This document shows positions 37,332 to 45,807 of a stretch of DNA of 64,000 nucleotides, piece by piece (the first letter of the stretch is position 1; each line of letters opens with the position of its first letter). The notes below the pieces were generated by a model. It worked only from the letters and a program-made list of their open reading frames with translations. It had not been told where the DNA came from and ran no database searches. The stretch lies in assembly GCF_001634285.1 (NCBI RefSeq), contig NZ_CP015438.1, forward strand, positions 182,501 through 246,500, read 5' to 3'. The position numbers were made by a program, and so were the translations under genes. Source of the stretch: Anoxybacillus amylolyticus. GTDB lineage: Bacteria; Bacillota; Bacilli; Bacillales; Anoxybacillaceae.

Positions 37332-38103
37332 GACGAAAACTATTTTTATCATTACGTTCCTTATCCTCGACCTTTTTTTAGGCTATCAATTTGTGCAAAA
37401 GCGAAATAGTAGCCAGCTGGATGTCATTTTAGAAACAACGATTGAAGAACAGTTAGAGGCAAACGGGATTACGTATGTGGATATTCCGAAAGAAGTGACA
37501 AAAGCATCGTACGTAAGTGGCAAAAGCAAAATTTTCACTCGGCAAGAAACAGAGAAATTAGCAAACCAAAAAATTTCGACGAGCAATCAGTCGGTATTGC
37601 AGTCAGTGTTTATTCATCCGATAGCGATTGCCGATGTGAAAGATCCCTATAGCTTAAATGAATTTTTGAAGAAAAACATTATTAATGGGAAAGAGTATGC
37701 TTTTTGGACGTTTGACGAGAAATCACGAACAATCGTTTGCTTTCAAACATATGGAAATAAAATGATTTATAAAAACGTCAGCAGCATGCTTTTATTGCAT
37801 TTGAACGACAAAAAAGAAGTGGTTTCGTATGAGCAAACGATGTTAGACGATTTAGAGAAATACGAGAAAAAACAAGACATTATTCCAGCGATAAAAGCGA
37901 TTGAAACGCTGTATAAAAAAGATTATTTAAAACCTGGTGATCGCGTGACAACAATTGAACTTGGGTATTATGCGCTCGTACAGTTTACTGCTTCACAAGT
38001 GCTAACACCCACATGGCATATAGTAGTAAATGGGAAGAAAGATTATTTTATTCATGCATTTGAAGGACAAATTATTAACGATGAAGGAAGCGTGTTGGAG
38101 TGA
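37318..38103 (+). CDS. walI: WalRK regulator YycI
   Basis: The product is 261 residues with a GTG start ([26 protein letters not shown]). A single N-terminal membrane helix is followed by an extracellular domain similar in fold to YycH. GAGGAGG precedes the start inside the end of walH, so the two are translationally coupled. Confidence 0.94.
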   Translation: MDWSKTKTIFIITFLILDLFLGYQFVQKRNSSQLDVILETTIEEQLEANGITYVDIPKEVTKASYVSGKSKIFTRQETEKLANQKISTSNQSVLQSVFIHPIAIADVKDPYSLNEFLKKNIINGKEYAFWTFDEKSRTIVCFQTYGNKMIYKNVSSMLLLHLNDKKEVVSYEQTMLDDLEKYEKKQDIIPAIKAIETLYKKDYLKPGDRVTTIELGYYALVQFTASQVLTPTWHIVVNGKKDYFIHAFEGQIINDEGSVLE

Positions 38104-38900
38104 GTGGAATGATGCGATTTAGCGTGCTTGCTAGTGGAAGTACAGGGAATGCTTTTTATGTGGAAACAGAAAGAGAACGTCTACTTGTCGATGCAGGATT
38201 GAGCGGCAAGCAGCTCGAGCAACTTTTTGAACAAATTGGCCGTCATCTAAAAGATGTGACGGCAATTTTAGTGACGCATGAGCATAGTGATCATATTAAA
38301 GGGTTGGGGGTCATTGCCCGCAAATACCAACTGCCGATTTATGCAAACGAGAAAACATGGAAAGCAATGGAGGGATTGGTTGGTGAAATTCCGACAGACC
38401 AGAAATTTGTCTTTCCAACCGGCTCGGTTCGGTCGTTTGGTGGGATAGATGTCGAATCGTTCGGCGTTTCTCATGATGCGGCTGAACCGATGTTTTACGT
38501 CTTTCACCACAAGGGAAAAAAGCTAGCGTTAATGACGGATACAGGATATGTAAGTGAACGGATGAAACGGACAATTGAACATGCCGATGTATTTGTATTT
38601 GAAAGCAATCACGATGTCGAAATGTTACGGATGGGCCCTTATCCGTGGAGCATTAAGCGCCGCATTTTGAGCGACGTTGGTCATGTGTCGAATGAAGATG
38701 CAGCGCTAGCACTTGCTGATGTGATTGGGGAGCGAACGAAGCGAATTTATTTAGCTCACTTAAGCCAAGATAACAATATGAAAGAGCTTGCGCGTATGAC
38801 GGTGGAACAACTATTGGTTAATCGAGAGTTTGCGGTCGGGGAGCAATTCGTTCTTTATGATACCGACCCGAAAATCCCGACAGACTTAGCGTATGTGTAG
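38100..38900 (+). CDS. walJ: Metallo-beta-lactamase-fold exonuclease YycJ/WalJ
   Basis: The product is 266 residues. The metal-binding motif [10 protein letters not shown] near residue 60 and the fold of [16 protein letters not shown] are diagnostic. Members have 5'-exonuclease activity and have been tied to DNA repair and cell division timing. The start is a GTG overlapping the walI stop; ATGs three and four codons later are also possible. Confidence 0.94.
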   Translation: MSGMMRFSVLASGSTGNAFYVETERERLLVDAGLSGKQLEQLFEQIGRHLKDVTAILVTHEHSDHIKGLGVIARKYQLPIYANEKTWKAMEGLVGEIPTDQKFVFPTGSVRSFGGIDVESFGVSHDAAEPMFYVFHHKGKKLALMTDTGYVSERMKRTIEHADVFVFESNHDVEMLRMGPYPWSIKRRILSDVGHVSNEDAALALADVIGERTKRIYLAHLSQDNNMKELARMTVEQLLVNREFAVGEQFVLYDTDPKIPTDLAYV

Positions 38901-38902
38901 GC

Positions 38903-38945
38903 GCCATTTTGGGAAAGATGGGCTAATGTGTCCAAAATGGATTTT
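38903..38945 (+). terminator. Terminator of the wal operon
   Basis: CCATTTTGG and CCAAAATGG form a 9-bp stem around a roughly 18-base loop, followed by ATTTTT, directly after walJ. htrA likely has its own promoter (TATAAT near 38962). Confidence 0.65.
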
Positions 38946-39008
38946 TGCCAAGTGAAAGCAGTATAATAAAAAAACGGATACATATTAGAAAGGGTAGGTG
39001 AGGGAAGA

Positions 39009-40226
39009 ATGGGCTACTATGACGACCATTATGAACCGTATCGGCAAAAGCAAAAAGGGAATCGGCGCGGTACGTTTCTCGCTGCTTTAGTCGGTGCATT
39101 GCTCGGGGCATTATTAGTGGTGTTTTCCATTCCTGTGCTTTCCACATGGGATGTCTTGCCTTATTCAGTGACTCCAAAAGAGAGCGGACAGACGAGCAAG
39201 GAAGAGGCGGTTAACCAGCCAACTGTCCGAGAAAATGTGTCAGTGAACGTTGTGTCCCAAGTGACGAAGGCGATTGACAAAGTATCAGATGCCGTTGTCG
39301 GCGTTGTGAATATTCAAGAAGCAAATTTTTGGTCGCAAGGCGGTGAGGCAGGGACTGGTTCAGGAGTGATTTATAAAATAGCGAACGGTAAAGCATTCAT
39401 CGTAACGAATCATCATGTGGTAGAAAACGCGAGTCAATTGGAAGTGAGTTTAAAAGGAGGGACACGCGTTCTCGCTCGCTTGTTAGGAAGCGATGCATTA
39501 ACTGATTTAGCTGTCCTCGAAATTGACGCAAAGCACGTAAAAAAAGTCGCCGAGTTTGGTGATTCGGATGCTGTGAAGTTAGGAGAGCCAGTTATTGCAA
39601 TTGGGAATCCGCTTGGGTTACAATTTGCTGGGTCAGTAACGCAAGGAATTATTTCAGGAAAAAATCGCACGATTGAAGTCGATTTAGACCAAGACGGATT
39701 GCCCGATTGGAATGCCGAAGTATTACAAACCGATGCGGCAATTAACCCTGGAAATAGTGGTGGTGCATTAGTAAATATTGAAGGGCAAGTGATTGGCATT
39801 AATTCGATGAAAATTGCCCAAGAAGCTGTGGAAGGAATCGGTTTTTCGATTCCCATTAACTCGGCAAGACCGATTATTGCTGATTTAGAAAAGTACGGGC
39901 AAGTTCGCCGACCATATATAGGGGTAGAACTCCGGTCATTAAGTGATATTTCATCGTATCACTTGCAAGAAACGCTGCATTTGCCGCCAAACGTGACGGA
40001 AGGGGTTGCGATTATTCAAGTGGTGCCGAGATCGCCAGCAGCACAAGCAGGGTTGCGCCAATTCGATGTCATTGTCGCGTTAGATGGGAAAAAAATTACG
40101 AACGTGTTAGACTTACGGAAATATTTATATACGAAAAAGACAATTGGCGATGACTTGACAGTCACGTTTTACCGCGATGGGAAAAAGGCGACGGTGACGG
40201 TACGGTTGACGAAAGAATCATTTTAA
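39009..40226 (+). CDS. htrA: HtrA-type membrane serine protease
   Basis: The product is 405 residues. An N-terminal cytoplasmic segment and a membrane helix (residues about 21-45) are followed by a trypsin-like protease with H in [13 protein letters not shown] in [12 protein letters not shown] and S in [13 protein letters not shown]-terminal PDZ domain follows ([23 protein letters not shown]). It degrades misfolded proteins outside the membrane. It corresponds to the htrA-type gene (yycK) that follows the wal operon in Bacillus. Confidence 0.95.
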   Translation: MGYYDDHYEPYRQKQKGNRRGTFLAALVGALLGALLVVFSIPVLSTWDVLPYSVTPKESGQTSKEEAVNQPTVRENVSVNVVSQVTKAIDKVSDAVVGVVNIQEANFWSQGGEAGTGSGVIYKIANGKAFIVTNHHVVENASQLEVSLKGGTRVLARLLGSDALTDLAVLEIDAKHVKKVAEFGDSDAVKLGEPVIAIGNPLGLQFAGSVTQGIISGKNRTIEVDLDQDGLPDWNAEVLQTDAAINPGNSGGALVNIEGQVIGINSMKIAQEAVEGIGFSIPINSARPIIADLEKYGQVRRPYIGVELRSLSDISSYHLQETLHLPPNVTEGVAIIQVVPRSPAAQAGLRQFDVIVALDGKKITNVLDLRKYLYTKKTIGDDLTVTFYRDGKKATVTVRLTKESF

Positions 40227-40258
40227 CGAAACTTCTCGTTGCAAGAAGACAGGCTGAT

Positions 40259-40542
40259 TGTGGATAAAAAACAAGGAGCGAAAACAACGCTCCTGTTTTC
40301 TTTGTCCACAAGTGGATAAGGGGGGAGAAAATGCATTGTTGTTTAGAACATGTGGAGTTAGCGATTGATATGTATGTGGATAACGAAGAACGGGCGCCAC
40401 AAATTATAGCAATACCTGTGGATAAACAAACGAAATTATGTGAATTTTGTGCGAAACAAGCAGAATATATAGTAGGGAACGAATGTTTTTAGCGCAATAT
40501 GCGGACGTATCATGTGTATATGTGGATAAGTATTGTTGATAA
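40259..40542. promoter_or_regulatory. DnaA-box cluster between htrA and rlmH
   Basis: Four perfect TGTGGATAA boxes on the same strand lie at 40259-40267, 40375-40383, 40417-40425 and 40521-40529. Near-matches lie at 40302-40310 (opposite strand), 40311-40319 and 40534-40542. Two of the perfect boxes are inside the small CxxH/CxxC gene. As recalled, B. subtilis has an origin-proximal DnaA-box cluster near yydA (rlmH). Confidence 0.75.
40331..40492 (+). CDS. CxxH/CxxC small zinc-finger-like protein
   Basis: The product is 53 residues: MHCCLEHVELAIDMYVDNEE, then residues 21-53 ending YIVGNECF. CLEH near the N-terminus and CEFC near residue 37 form a CxxH...CxxC arrangement that probably binds one metal. 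It matches the small CxxH/CxxC family found before rlmH in Bacillaceae; function unknown. GGGGGAGA lies just before the ATG. Two DnaA boxes in the coding sequence account for two Val-Asp repeats in the protein. Confidence 0.85.
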   Translation: MHCCLEHVELAIDMYVDNEERAPQIIAIPVDKQTKLCEFCAKQAEYIVGNECF

Positions 40543-40567
40543 CTTGTTTGTAAAGTGGGGATGTTAT

Positions 40568-41047
40568 GTGAATATAATGGTTTTAACTGTTGGCAAGTTA
40601 AAAGAAAAATATTTAAAGCAAGCAATCGACGAATATGTAAAGCGGTTATCGACGTATGCGAAAATAGAGATAATGGAGGTTGCGGATGAAAAAGCACCTG
40701 ATCATTTAAGCCGTCAAGAGATGGAGCAAATAAAAGCGAAAGAAGGCGAGCGCCTTTTAGCAAGAATTCCTCATGATGCATATGTGATCGCATTAGCCAT
40801 TGAGGGAACGATGAAGTCTTCGGAGCAATTTGCCGAAAGTTTAGATAAGCTTGCGACTTACGGCAAAAGCAAAGTCGTCTTTATCATCGGCGGCTCGCTC
40901 GGTCTCCACCGCCAAGTAATACAGCGCGCCGATGAACTACTCTCCTTTTCTAAAATGACGTTCCCGCACCAGCTCATGCGCTTAATCCTTTTAGAACAAA
41001 TTTACCGCGCATTTCGGATCAATCGAGGTGAACCGTATCATCGCTAA
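40568..41047 (+). CDS. rlmH: 23S rRNA (pseudouridine1915-N3)-methyltransferase RlmH
   Basis: This is a 159-residue SPOUT-class methyltransferase modifying the 23S rRNA in the decoding-adjacent helix 69. [18 protein letters not shown] carries the SAM-binding knot, and the protein ends [11 protein letters not shown], the family C-terminus. The GTG at 40568 gives the same length as B. subtilis RlmH. The 3' end is intact and is the point where the accessory island begins; the same site (orfX) is used by SCC elements in staphylococci. Confidence 0.97.
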   Translation: MNIMVLTVGKLKEKYLKQAIDEYVKRLSTYAKIEIMEVADEKAPDHLSRQEMEQIKAKEGERLLARIPHDAYVIALAIEGTMKSSEQFAESLDKLATYGKSKVVFIIGGSLGLHRQVIQRADELLSFSKMTFPHQLMRLILLEQIYRAFRINRGEPYHR

Positions 41048-42703
41048 AGGTAAAATAGGGGTGCCCTTCAGTAAACTCTCTGAGGGCACCAGTTCATACC
41101 CGGATACTTTGAGGTGGCTCAGGCGGTCTTTGAATTCATGGTAAAGCATATCAATTAGATCGAAGATGTTCTGAGAAGCGGCGTCAGTAAAATCAAAACT
41201 GTATATGATTTTCTCAATACGACGTCCGATACCGCGCGGAGCATCTTTACTTATTTGGATTTCCTTAATTACGAGACGCAGTAGGGCTTTTTTATGATCA
41301 GCGTCTACAACAGACAACGTTTGATGTAGATCTGTTAAAAGAGTTCGCAGTGCCTCGTAATCAATTGGTGTTGTATCTGCCTTGGTTAATGAAGTATCGA
41401 GCTGAGTGAGCTGATGCTCGAATTGATTTTTGTCTTCCTCAAGTTGATTGAGTTTGGGGGTAAGAATCGTTTTTGATATGGTGCCATCCAATAATTCCTC
41501 TACAAGTCTATTGATCTTCGATTCGCATTGTTTGATCTTTGATTGAATCATAGCTTTTTCTTCAAGAACAGGCTGTATGGCATTGATCCGCTGTTCGTTG
41601 ATCATTGCAAGTAAATGTTGGAGCTCTCCTGAACGAGTAATCAGTAATGATAGCTGTTCCATTACTTCATTTTCTGCGATATCAGCACGAATGGAGTTTG
41701 CCTTACAAGCTGTTCTCCCTTTGTTGTGGTGTTGCCCGCAGATATAATAACGATAGGATCTTCCTCCTTCACCCTTGGAAGTTCCCGGAACCATTCCTGT
41801 TCCACACATCGGGCATTTGATCAATCCGCTTAATATGTAGGGATCATTTGATCTCTTCGGTTTATAGGATCGCTTTTGGCGAATCTCCTGTACACGTTCC
41901 CATTGTTCCAGTTGTATGAGCGGTTGATGTTCACCATCGGCTAAAATGAAGTCTTTGTTGCGCCCTTTTCGTCTTTTTTCATTCCAGTTTTCCAATTTAT
42001 TAAAGCGGATTTTCCCAATATAAATCGGGTTGCTAAGGATTTCTTTAACTGCATTCACCGCAAATTGGTTACCTTTTTTGGTCCGGTAACCTTTTTCATT
42101 AATACGCGACACGATTGCTTTATATCCAAGACCTTGTTCCGCCAGATTGAAGATCTCGCGGACAATCAAGGCTTCGGATTCATTCACCACCAGTGTCTTG
42201 CTGACGCTATCATAGCCCAGACATTGACCGCCATTGAATTTACCCAGTTTAGCTCTTTGCGTCATTCCCATTTTGACCCGACCGACAATCGTGTTTCGTT
42301 CGAGTTCGGCAAATGACCCCATAATCTGAAAAACCATTTTCCCCATCGGGGTCGAAGTGTCATAGTTATCAATTGCACTTACAAGCTTGATATCATTTCT
42401 TTGAAGCTCATCATGGATCTCCAATGCATCTTTAAGGTTGCGGGCAATACGATCCATCTTGTAGACCAATACAACTTCAAATTTCCGCAGTGAGGCATCT
42501 TTGAGAAGTTGCTGCATCTTGGGACGTCCGGTGATATTCTTTCCGCTGAATCCTTCATCTACATATTCGTTAACCACGACCATCTTTTGCAATTCCGCAT
42601 ATCGATGGAGTTCTTCCAATTGGGCTTGAATGCTGAAGCCTTCATTAGCTTGTTCTTCGGTACTGACACGAGCATAAATGACTGCTTTCTTTTGTTCCGG
42701 CAT
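40991..42703 (-). CDS. Large serine recombinase (integrase)
   Basis: The product is 570 residues. The N-terminal resolvase domain has the catalytic serine in YARVSTEEQ (S14) and the arginines of YKMDRIARN near residue 75. A recombinase domain (residues about 170-270) is followed by a zinc-ribbon domain (CPMCGTGM and [12 protein letters not shown] near 300-340) and a coiled coil (about 375-440). The ATG at 42703 follows AAGGAGT; an upstream in-frame start at 42736 lacks one. Its size and location at rlmH resemble Ccr recombinases, but it could belong to another serine-integrase clade. The last 19 codons lie antisense within rlmH. Confidence 0.93.
   Translation of the reverse strand: MPEQKKAVIYARVSTEEQANEGFSIQAQLEELHRYAELQKMVVVNEYVDEGFSGKNITGRPKMQQLLKDASLRKFEVVLVYKMDRIARNLKDALEIHDELQRNDIKLVSAIDNYDTSTPMGKMVFQIMGSFAELERNTIVGRVKMGMTQRAKLGKFNGGQCLGYDSVSKTLVVNESEALIVREIFNLAEQGLGYKAIVSRINEKGYRTKKGNQFAVNAVKEILSNPIYIGKIRFNKLENWNEKRRKGRNKDFILADGEHQPLIQLEQWERVQEIRQKRSYKPKRSNDPYILSGLIKCPMCGTGMVPGTSKGEGGRSYRYYICGQHHNKGRTACKANSIRADIAENEVMEQLSLLITRSGELQHLLAMINEQRINAIQPVLEEKAMIQSKIKQCESKINRLVEELLDGTISKTILTPKLNQLEEDKNQFEHQLTQLDTSLTKADTTPIDYEALRTLLTDLHQTLSVVDADHKKALLRLVIKEIQISKDAPRGIGRRIEKIIYSFDFTDAASQNIFDLIDMLYHEFKDRLSHLKVSGYELVPSESLLKGTPILPLAMIRFTSIDPKCAVNLF
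41020..41060. other. Predicted attachment-site junction at the 3' end of rlmH
   Basis: The conserved core genome ends at the rlmH stop, and a serine recombinase gene begins on the other strand. The sequence GAACCGTATCATCGCTAA at the rlmH end parallels the SCC attB core, which also encodes the Tyr-His end of RlmH. The exact crossover dinucleotide cannot be set without the other junction, which is not in the window. Confidence 0.65.
41060..41090. repeat. Inverted repeat beside the rlmH junction
   Basis: GGTGCCCTTCAG and CTGAGGGCACC form an 11-12 bp inverted repeat with one bulged base and an 8-base spacer. It starts 13 bp inside the island. It could be part of the recombinase binding site or a terminator between convergent genes. 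Confidence 0.6.
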
Positions 42704-42716
42704 GGTCGGTGACTCC

Positions 42717-42881
42717 TTATTCCTTTGGAATTTCATGATTCATATTGGTTTGAATATTCACTGAGTGATTTAAAAGAAGGGCTAGTTGTTTGAGAAAATG
42801 ATCCTTCTTTTGAATCTCTTCCTGAGATGGATAACGGAACAGTGGGGCTCTTGATTCAATCAGACAATGATTTGGATTCAT
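42717..42881 (-). CDS. Small unknown protein upstream of the recombinase
   Basis: The product is 54 residues from the ATG at 42881, which follows AAAAGGAG; an in-frame ATG at 42917 would add 12 residues. There is no recognised family. It lies between the Xre-type regulator and the recombinase on the same strand, 13 bp from the recombinase start, so it is probably co-transcribed. The sequence (SQEEIQKKDHFLKQLALLLNH) is mostly helical and charged. Confidence 0.6.
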   Translation of the reverse strand: MNPNHCLIESRAPLFRYPSQEEIQKKDHFLKQLALLLNHSVNIQTNMNHEIPKE

Positions 42882-42944
42882 TCGTTGATCTTCTCCTTTT
42901 ATGAATTGAATACTCATAAGATCTCTTATGGATAAGCAACGCTT

Positions 42945-43451
42945 TTAAGATTCCGAATTCGTGGCTTTACTCTCTTGATCACGTGCGACTGTAAGGTTCC
43001 ACAACAGTTTCACGTCACGGATGAATGCTCTTTTGAGACTATCATCAGACTTTTGGAACTCGGTGAAGAAATTCCGGCCAAGTGTTTCCTTAATATATGT
43101 CAAAAAATCACTGACTCCGGATTGTTCACTGGGTTCAAAATTTTGGGTATTGGGTTTGTTATTTGTAACAGCATTTTTAACAACCTCATGAACGTAATCA
43201 ATATAGTTTCCAGTGGAGATTTTTGCTTTTTTTAAAATCGGATCGGCTGGCTGAAAGAGGAGTGAATCCAAACTTGTGTTTAAGACTTTTCCAATTTTTA
43301 TAAGGGTATCAATGTCCGGTTTGTTGCGATTATTCTCATATAGAGAAATCATCGGTTTTGACACACCTATGGCATCAGCAAGTGCCTGTTGCGACATTCC
43401 CAACTGCTTTCGTAATTCCTTGATTCTATTACCAAGATAATTGTCAGGCAC
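42945..43451 (-). CDS. Xre-family transcriptional repressor
   Basis: The product is 168 residues. The N-terminal HTH_3 domain is clear: LGNRIKELRKQLGMSQQALADAIGVSKPMISLYENNRNKPD at residues 6-46. The C-terminal half is not recognised and may mediate dimerisation. The start is a GTG with GAGGTGG seven bases upstream. It is divergent from the excisionase-like gene across a 141-bp spacer with inverted operator-like repeats, the usual layout of an element's control switch. Confidence 0.9.
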   Translation of the reverse strand: MPDNYLGNRIKELRKQLGMSQQALADAIGVSKPMISLYENNRNKPDIDTLIKIGKVLNTSLDSLLFQPADPILKKAKISTGNYIDYVHEVVKNAVTNNKPNTQNFEPSEQSGVSDFLTYIKETLGRNFFTEFQKSDDSLKRAFIRDVKLLWNLTVARDQESKATNSES

Positions 43452-43500
43452 GAAAAACCACCTCTTTCGTCGTATGAGATAAATATATATCTTATTTTTT

Positions 43501-43570
43501 GTTAAGTCAAATCAAACATTATTGTGTAAAATCAGATAATAACGTATAATAGTATTTGATATTACTTAAC
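43501..43570. promoter_or_regulatory. Putative divergent operator between repressor and excisionase genes
   Basis: GTTAAGTCAAATCAAACA (43501-43518) and the complement of 43553-43570, GTTAAGTAATATCAAATA, match at 14 of 18 positions in inverted orientation. A third related site is at 45546-45562. Likely binding sites for the Xre-type repressor; inferred. Confidence 0.55.
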
Positions 43571-43592
43571 ATTGAATGGAGGATATTGATTC

Positions 43593-43778
43593 ATGAACAC
43601 ACACGATCTCCCATTATCACTCACGGTTCATGAGGTGGCCAACATATTGCGTGTGGGCGTTAATAAAGCCTATGAAATCGTCAGAATGCCAGGTTTTCCT
43701 GCTATTCGTCTTGGATCTCGAATTATCATTCCTCGTGATGCCTTTCTCCAATGGATGAATAATCCAAGTAACAGTTAA
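43593..43778 (+). CDS. Excisionase-like helix-turn-helix protein
   Basis: The product is 61 residues. LTVHEVANILRVGVNKAYEIVRMPGFPAIRLGSRIIIPRDAFLQWM is the HTH_17/excisionase-family pattern. Such proteins bind att-site DNA or act as regulators in integrative elements. ATGGAGGAT precedes the ATG. It is divergent from the Xre-type repressor. Confidence 0.85.
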   Translation: MNTHDLPLSLTVHEVANILRVGVNKAYEIVRMPGFPAIRLGSRIIIPRDAFLQWMNNPSNS

Positions 43779-44179
43779 ATGCGGACTTTCTTACAGTTCG
43801 TTTTATCATCCCCTATGATGTCTCAACTCCCACAACATTTGGCACTACATAACAAACGCTGAACAGCCAGCAATGACTGAAAGACTTATGTGATGCCTAA
43901 AACAGTTGATCTCTTAATGACCGGGAACATTATCCTCGGTTTATTACAATCCCCGTTAAGATAAAATACTTCGGTTTATTGCCCGTGTTTACAATTGCTC
44001 ATCAAAATGTACTTCCATTTTGATCCCTGTCAATTTACTTTCATTGAGATATGCCTTTCGCATGGCAAGATCTGTCTCATATGAATCCCCAGTGTTTATC
44101 ATTCGGTTATTACTATCCCTGCTAAGATGAAATACCTCTGCTTCCAGCTTCCAATTCATATCCACGAAGGAGTAGCCCC
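43779..44179. other. Non-coding stretch with imperfect repeats before the rep gene
   Basis: No gene is supported. Two imperfect direct repeats (43937-43972 and 44104-44138) share CGGTTTATTAC-type starts and TAAGAT(A/G)AAATAC. A hairpin (ATCAAAAT and ATTTTGAT arms) lies at 44000-44023. Placement just upstream of a Rep_trans-type gene makes this a candidate origin region for the element; unproven. Confidence 0.5.
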
Positions 44180-45280
44180 TTGAGTATATCCCCGTTTTGG
44201 AATCATCAAGTCAAAGGTAGCAACGTATGCAAAACTACATATAGACACTTATTTGAGGCTGAAACCGAGCTATGGTTGTGTCCGTTTGATGGTATACATA
44301 TGGTGACTGGCTCCGATCTTTCCGGTCAGTTCCGTGATCTTTTGGATAGTCATGGCATAAGGCGATTGTTTACGAAGCTTGATGCCAATGAATTTGGTTA
44401 CGGAGAATGTGTTAAGCTCGGATGTATTACGGTGTTCATGAATCCCACATTCCGCAACACTTCAAGGTACAAAGTCATCATCAATCCATCCAAAGCCGGC
44501 ATGTCATTTAATCAACTACACCAGTGGATGAGTTTCATTGTTGATGATCCTCGCGATCTATTAATCAGTAGGATTGACCCCAAAGTTGACCATCACGATA
44601 TGAATTTAGATGATCTATTCGATAAGATCTGGGTACCGCGTGTTAGAAAGACCAATGATATTTTCAAAGACCAAGGAACAATGTATTTCGGCTCAAGAAA
44701 GTCGGATTGGCAAGTCTGTGTATATAACAAGGCGAAGGAACAGGGGATAATTGGTGACTGGAGCAGAATTGAGATCCGTATACGGTTCAAACGGGCGCAG
44801 CGTATAGACGCCTTGACATTTTTCAGCAGACTTAAAGGATATCAACCATTTAAAGAAGTCTACATCGTGGAAAACGATCAGTTCTTTCATGACTTGTGTT
44901 TGCACTGGCGAGTGGATGCATCTTTATATTCCGTTCAAGAATGTCTCAAATCCCTGACCCCATATCAGAGAAAGCAGGTTTTAGGGACTCTGCAATCTTA
45001 TGGTAAGATTCGCGACCTACAACGCGAATTCGAATTGCAACTTGAACAGTGGTTGAATCCATCGTCTTATCAGGGTACGACACCTCACCTTTCTGAAACG
45101 GAAAGCATTGACAACCCCGTCGGTAAATCATTTCCATATAGCGTTGGTGACTATATTTTAATAGTTGTACCACGATGGAATTGCAATAACTGGTTGCGGA
45201 TTATTGTGTTAAAATCTGTGGACGATTTAGGCCGTTCCCCACCTCCAGTTGATAGGGTGGTGCTCCTTGCTCGAGGATAA
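44180..45280 (+). CDS. Rep_trans-type replication initiation protein
   Basis: The product is 366 residues with a TTG start preceded by GAAGGAG. The central region matches the Rep_trans/replication initiation factor family: an aspartate-rich strand (SRIDPKVDHHD) near residue 135, then GTMYFGSRKSDWQVCVYNKAKE near residue 165, whose tyrosine would nick the origin, and WSRIEIRIRFKR. Such initiators start rolling-circle replication of plasmids and of Tn916-like elements. This suggests the excised island can replicate or mobilise. Family assignment is by motif, without a search. Confidence 0.7.
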   Translation: MSISPFWNHQVKGSNVCKTTYRHLFEAETELWLCPFDGIHMVTGSDLSGQFRDLLDSHGIRRLFTKLDANEFGYGECVKLGCITVFMNPTFRNTSRYKVIINPSKAGMSFNQLHQWMSFIVDDPRDLLISRIDPKVDHHDMNLDDLFDKIWVPRVRKTNDIFKDQGTMYFGSRKSDWQVCVYNKAKEQGIIGDWSRIEIRIRFKRAQRIDALTFFSRLKGYQPFKEVYIVENDQFFHDLCLHWRVDASLYSVQECLKSLTPYQRKQVLGTLQSYGKIRDLQREFELQLEQWLNPSSYQGTTPHLSETESIDNPVGKSFPYSVGDYILIVVPRWNCNNWLRIIVLKSVDDLGRSPPPVDRVVLLARG

Positions 45281-45807
45281 ATCAGATTATCAACGAGATG
45301 AATATTCGTTGTATCCGTACTCGGTCTTCATCAATATCATTCCACATTGGAGTACCGCCCCCAAAAGCCGCCCATCTTAGATAGGTATCAATCAAATGGT
45401 TGACTGAAACGTAACTCATCTATGAATCGAACTTCTTGATAGTCCATAAATGTGCAAAAGTGACATATTGTCGGTATATACATTACAATTTGTAACTACA
45501 TTATGGGTTCTGGCTTCAGAATTTGATAAGCAATTAGTTGTATCATTTTGATATTGCTTAACGATGAAAGGTTCGACGGATCCTGGTATAGAGGTGCGGG
45601 GTTATAAAAGCGACCTTTTTCTAACCGCTCGTAGCATTTATCGCAGTTAGTCTGTTTGATTACCCTGTGGGGCATCGAACGCCAATCAATTTTATGAGCC
45701 CAAATTTAGGTGCACCCAAAATATATATTAATTTTAGATCTATATAGGCCAGTCCTGAAAATGTCTTTTGAAGACCACCTTTAAAAAACACACTCAATTA
45801 ACAGTTG
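45281..45807. other. Non-coding stretch between rep gene and IS256-type element
   Basis: No gene is supported. It contains a copy of the operator-like motif (45546-45562), a motif repeated near 47510 (TGACATA with TGTCG), and repeat A (45667-45761), which has a diverged partner at 54901-55000. It looks like decayed cargo boundary sequence. Confidence 0.5.
45667..45761 (+). repeat. Diverged direct repeat, copy A
   Basis: It begins GTGGGGCATCGAAC, has TAGGTGCACCC in the middle and an ATATATAT-AATTTTAG stretch, ending near GGCCAGTC. Copy B (54901-55000) shares these blocks in the same order and orientation. Identity is roughly two thirds by eye. Confidence 0.6.
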
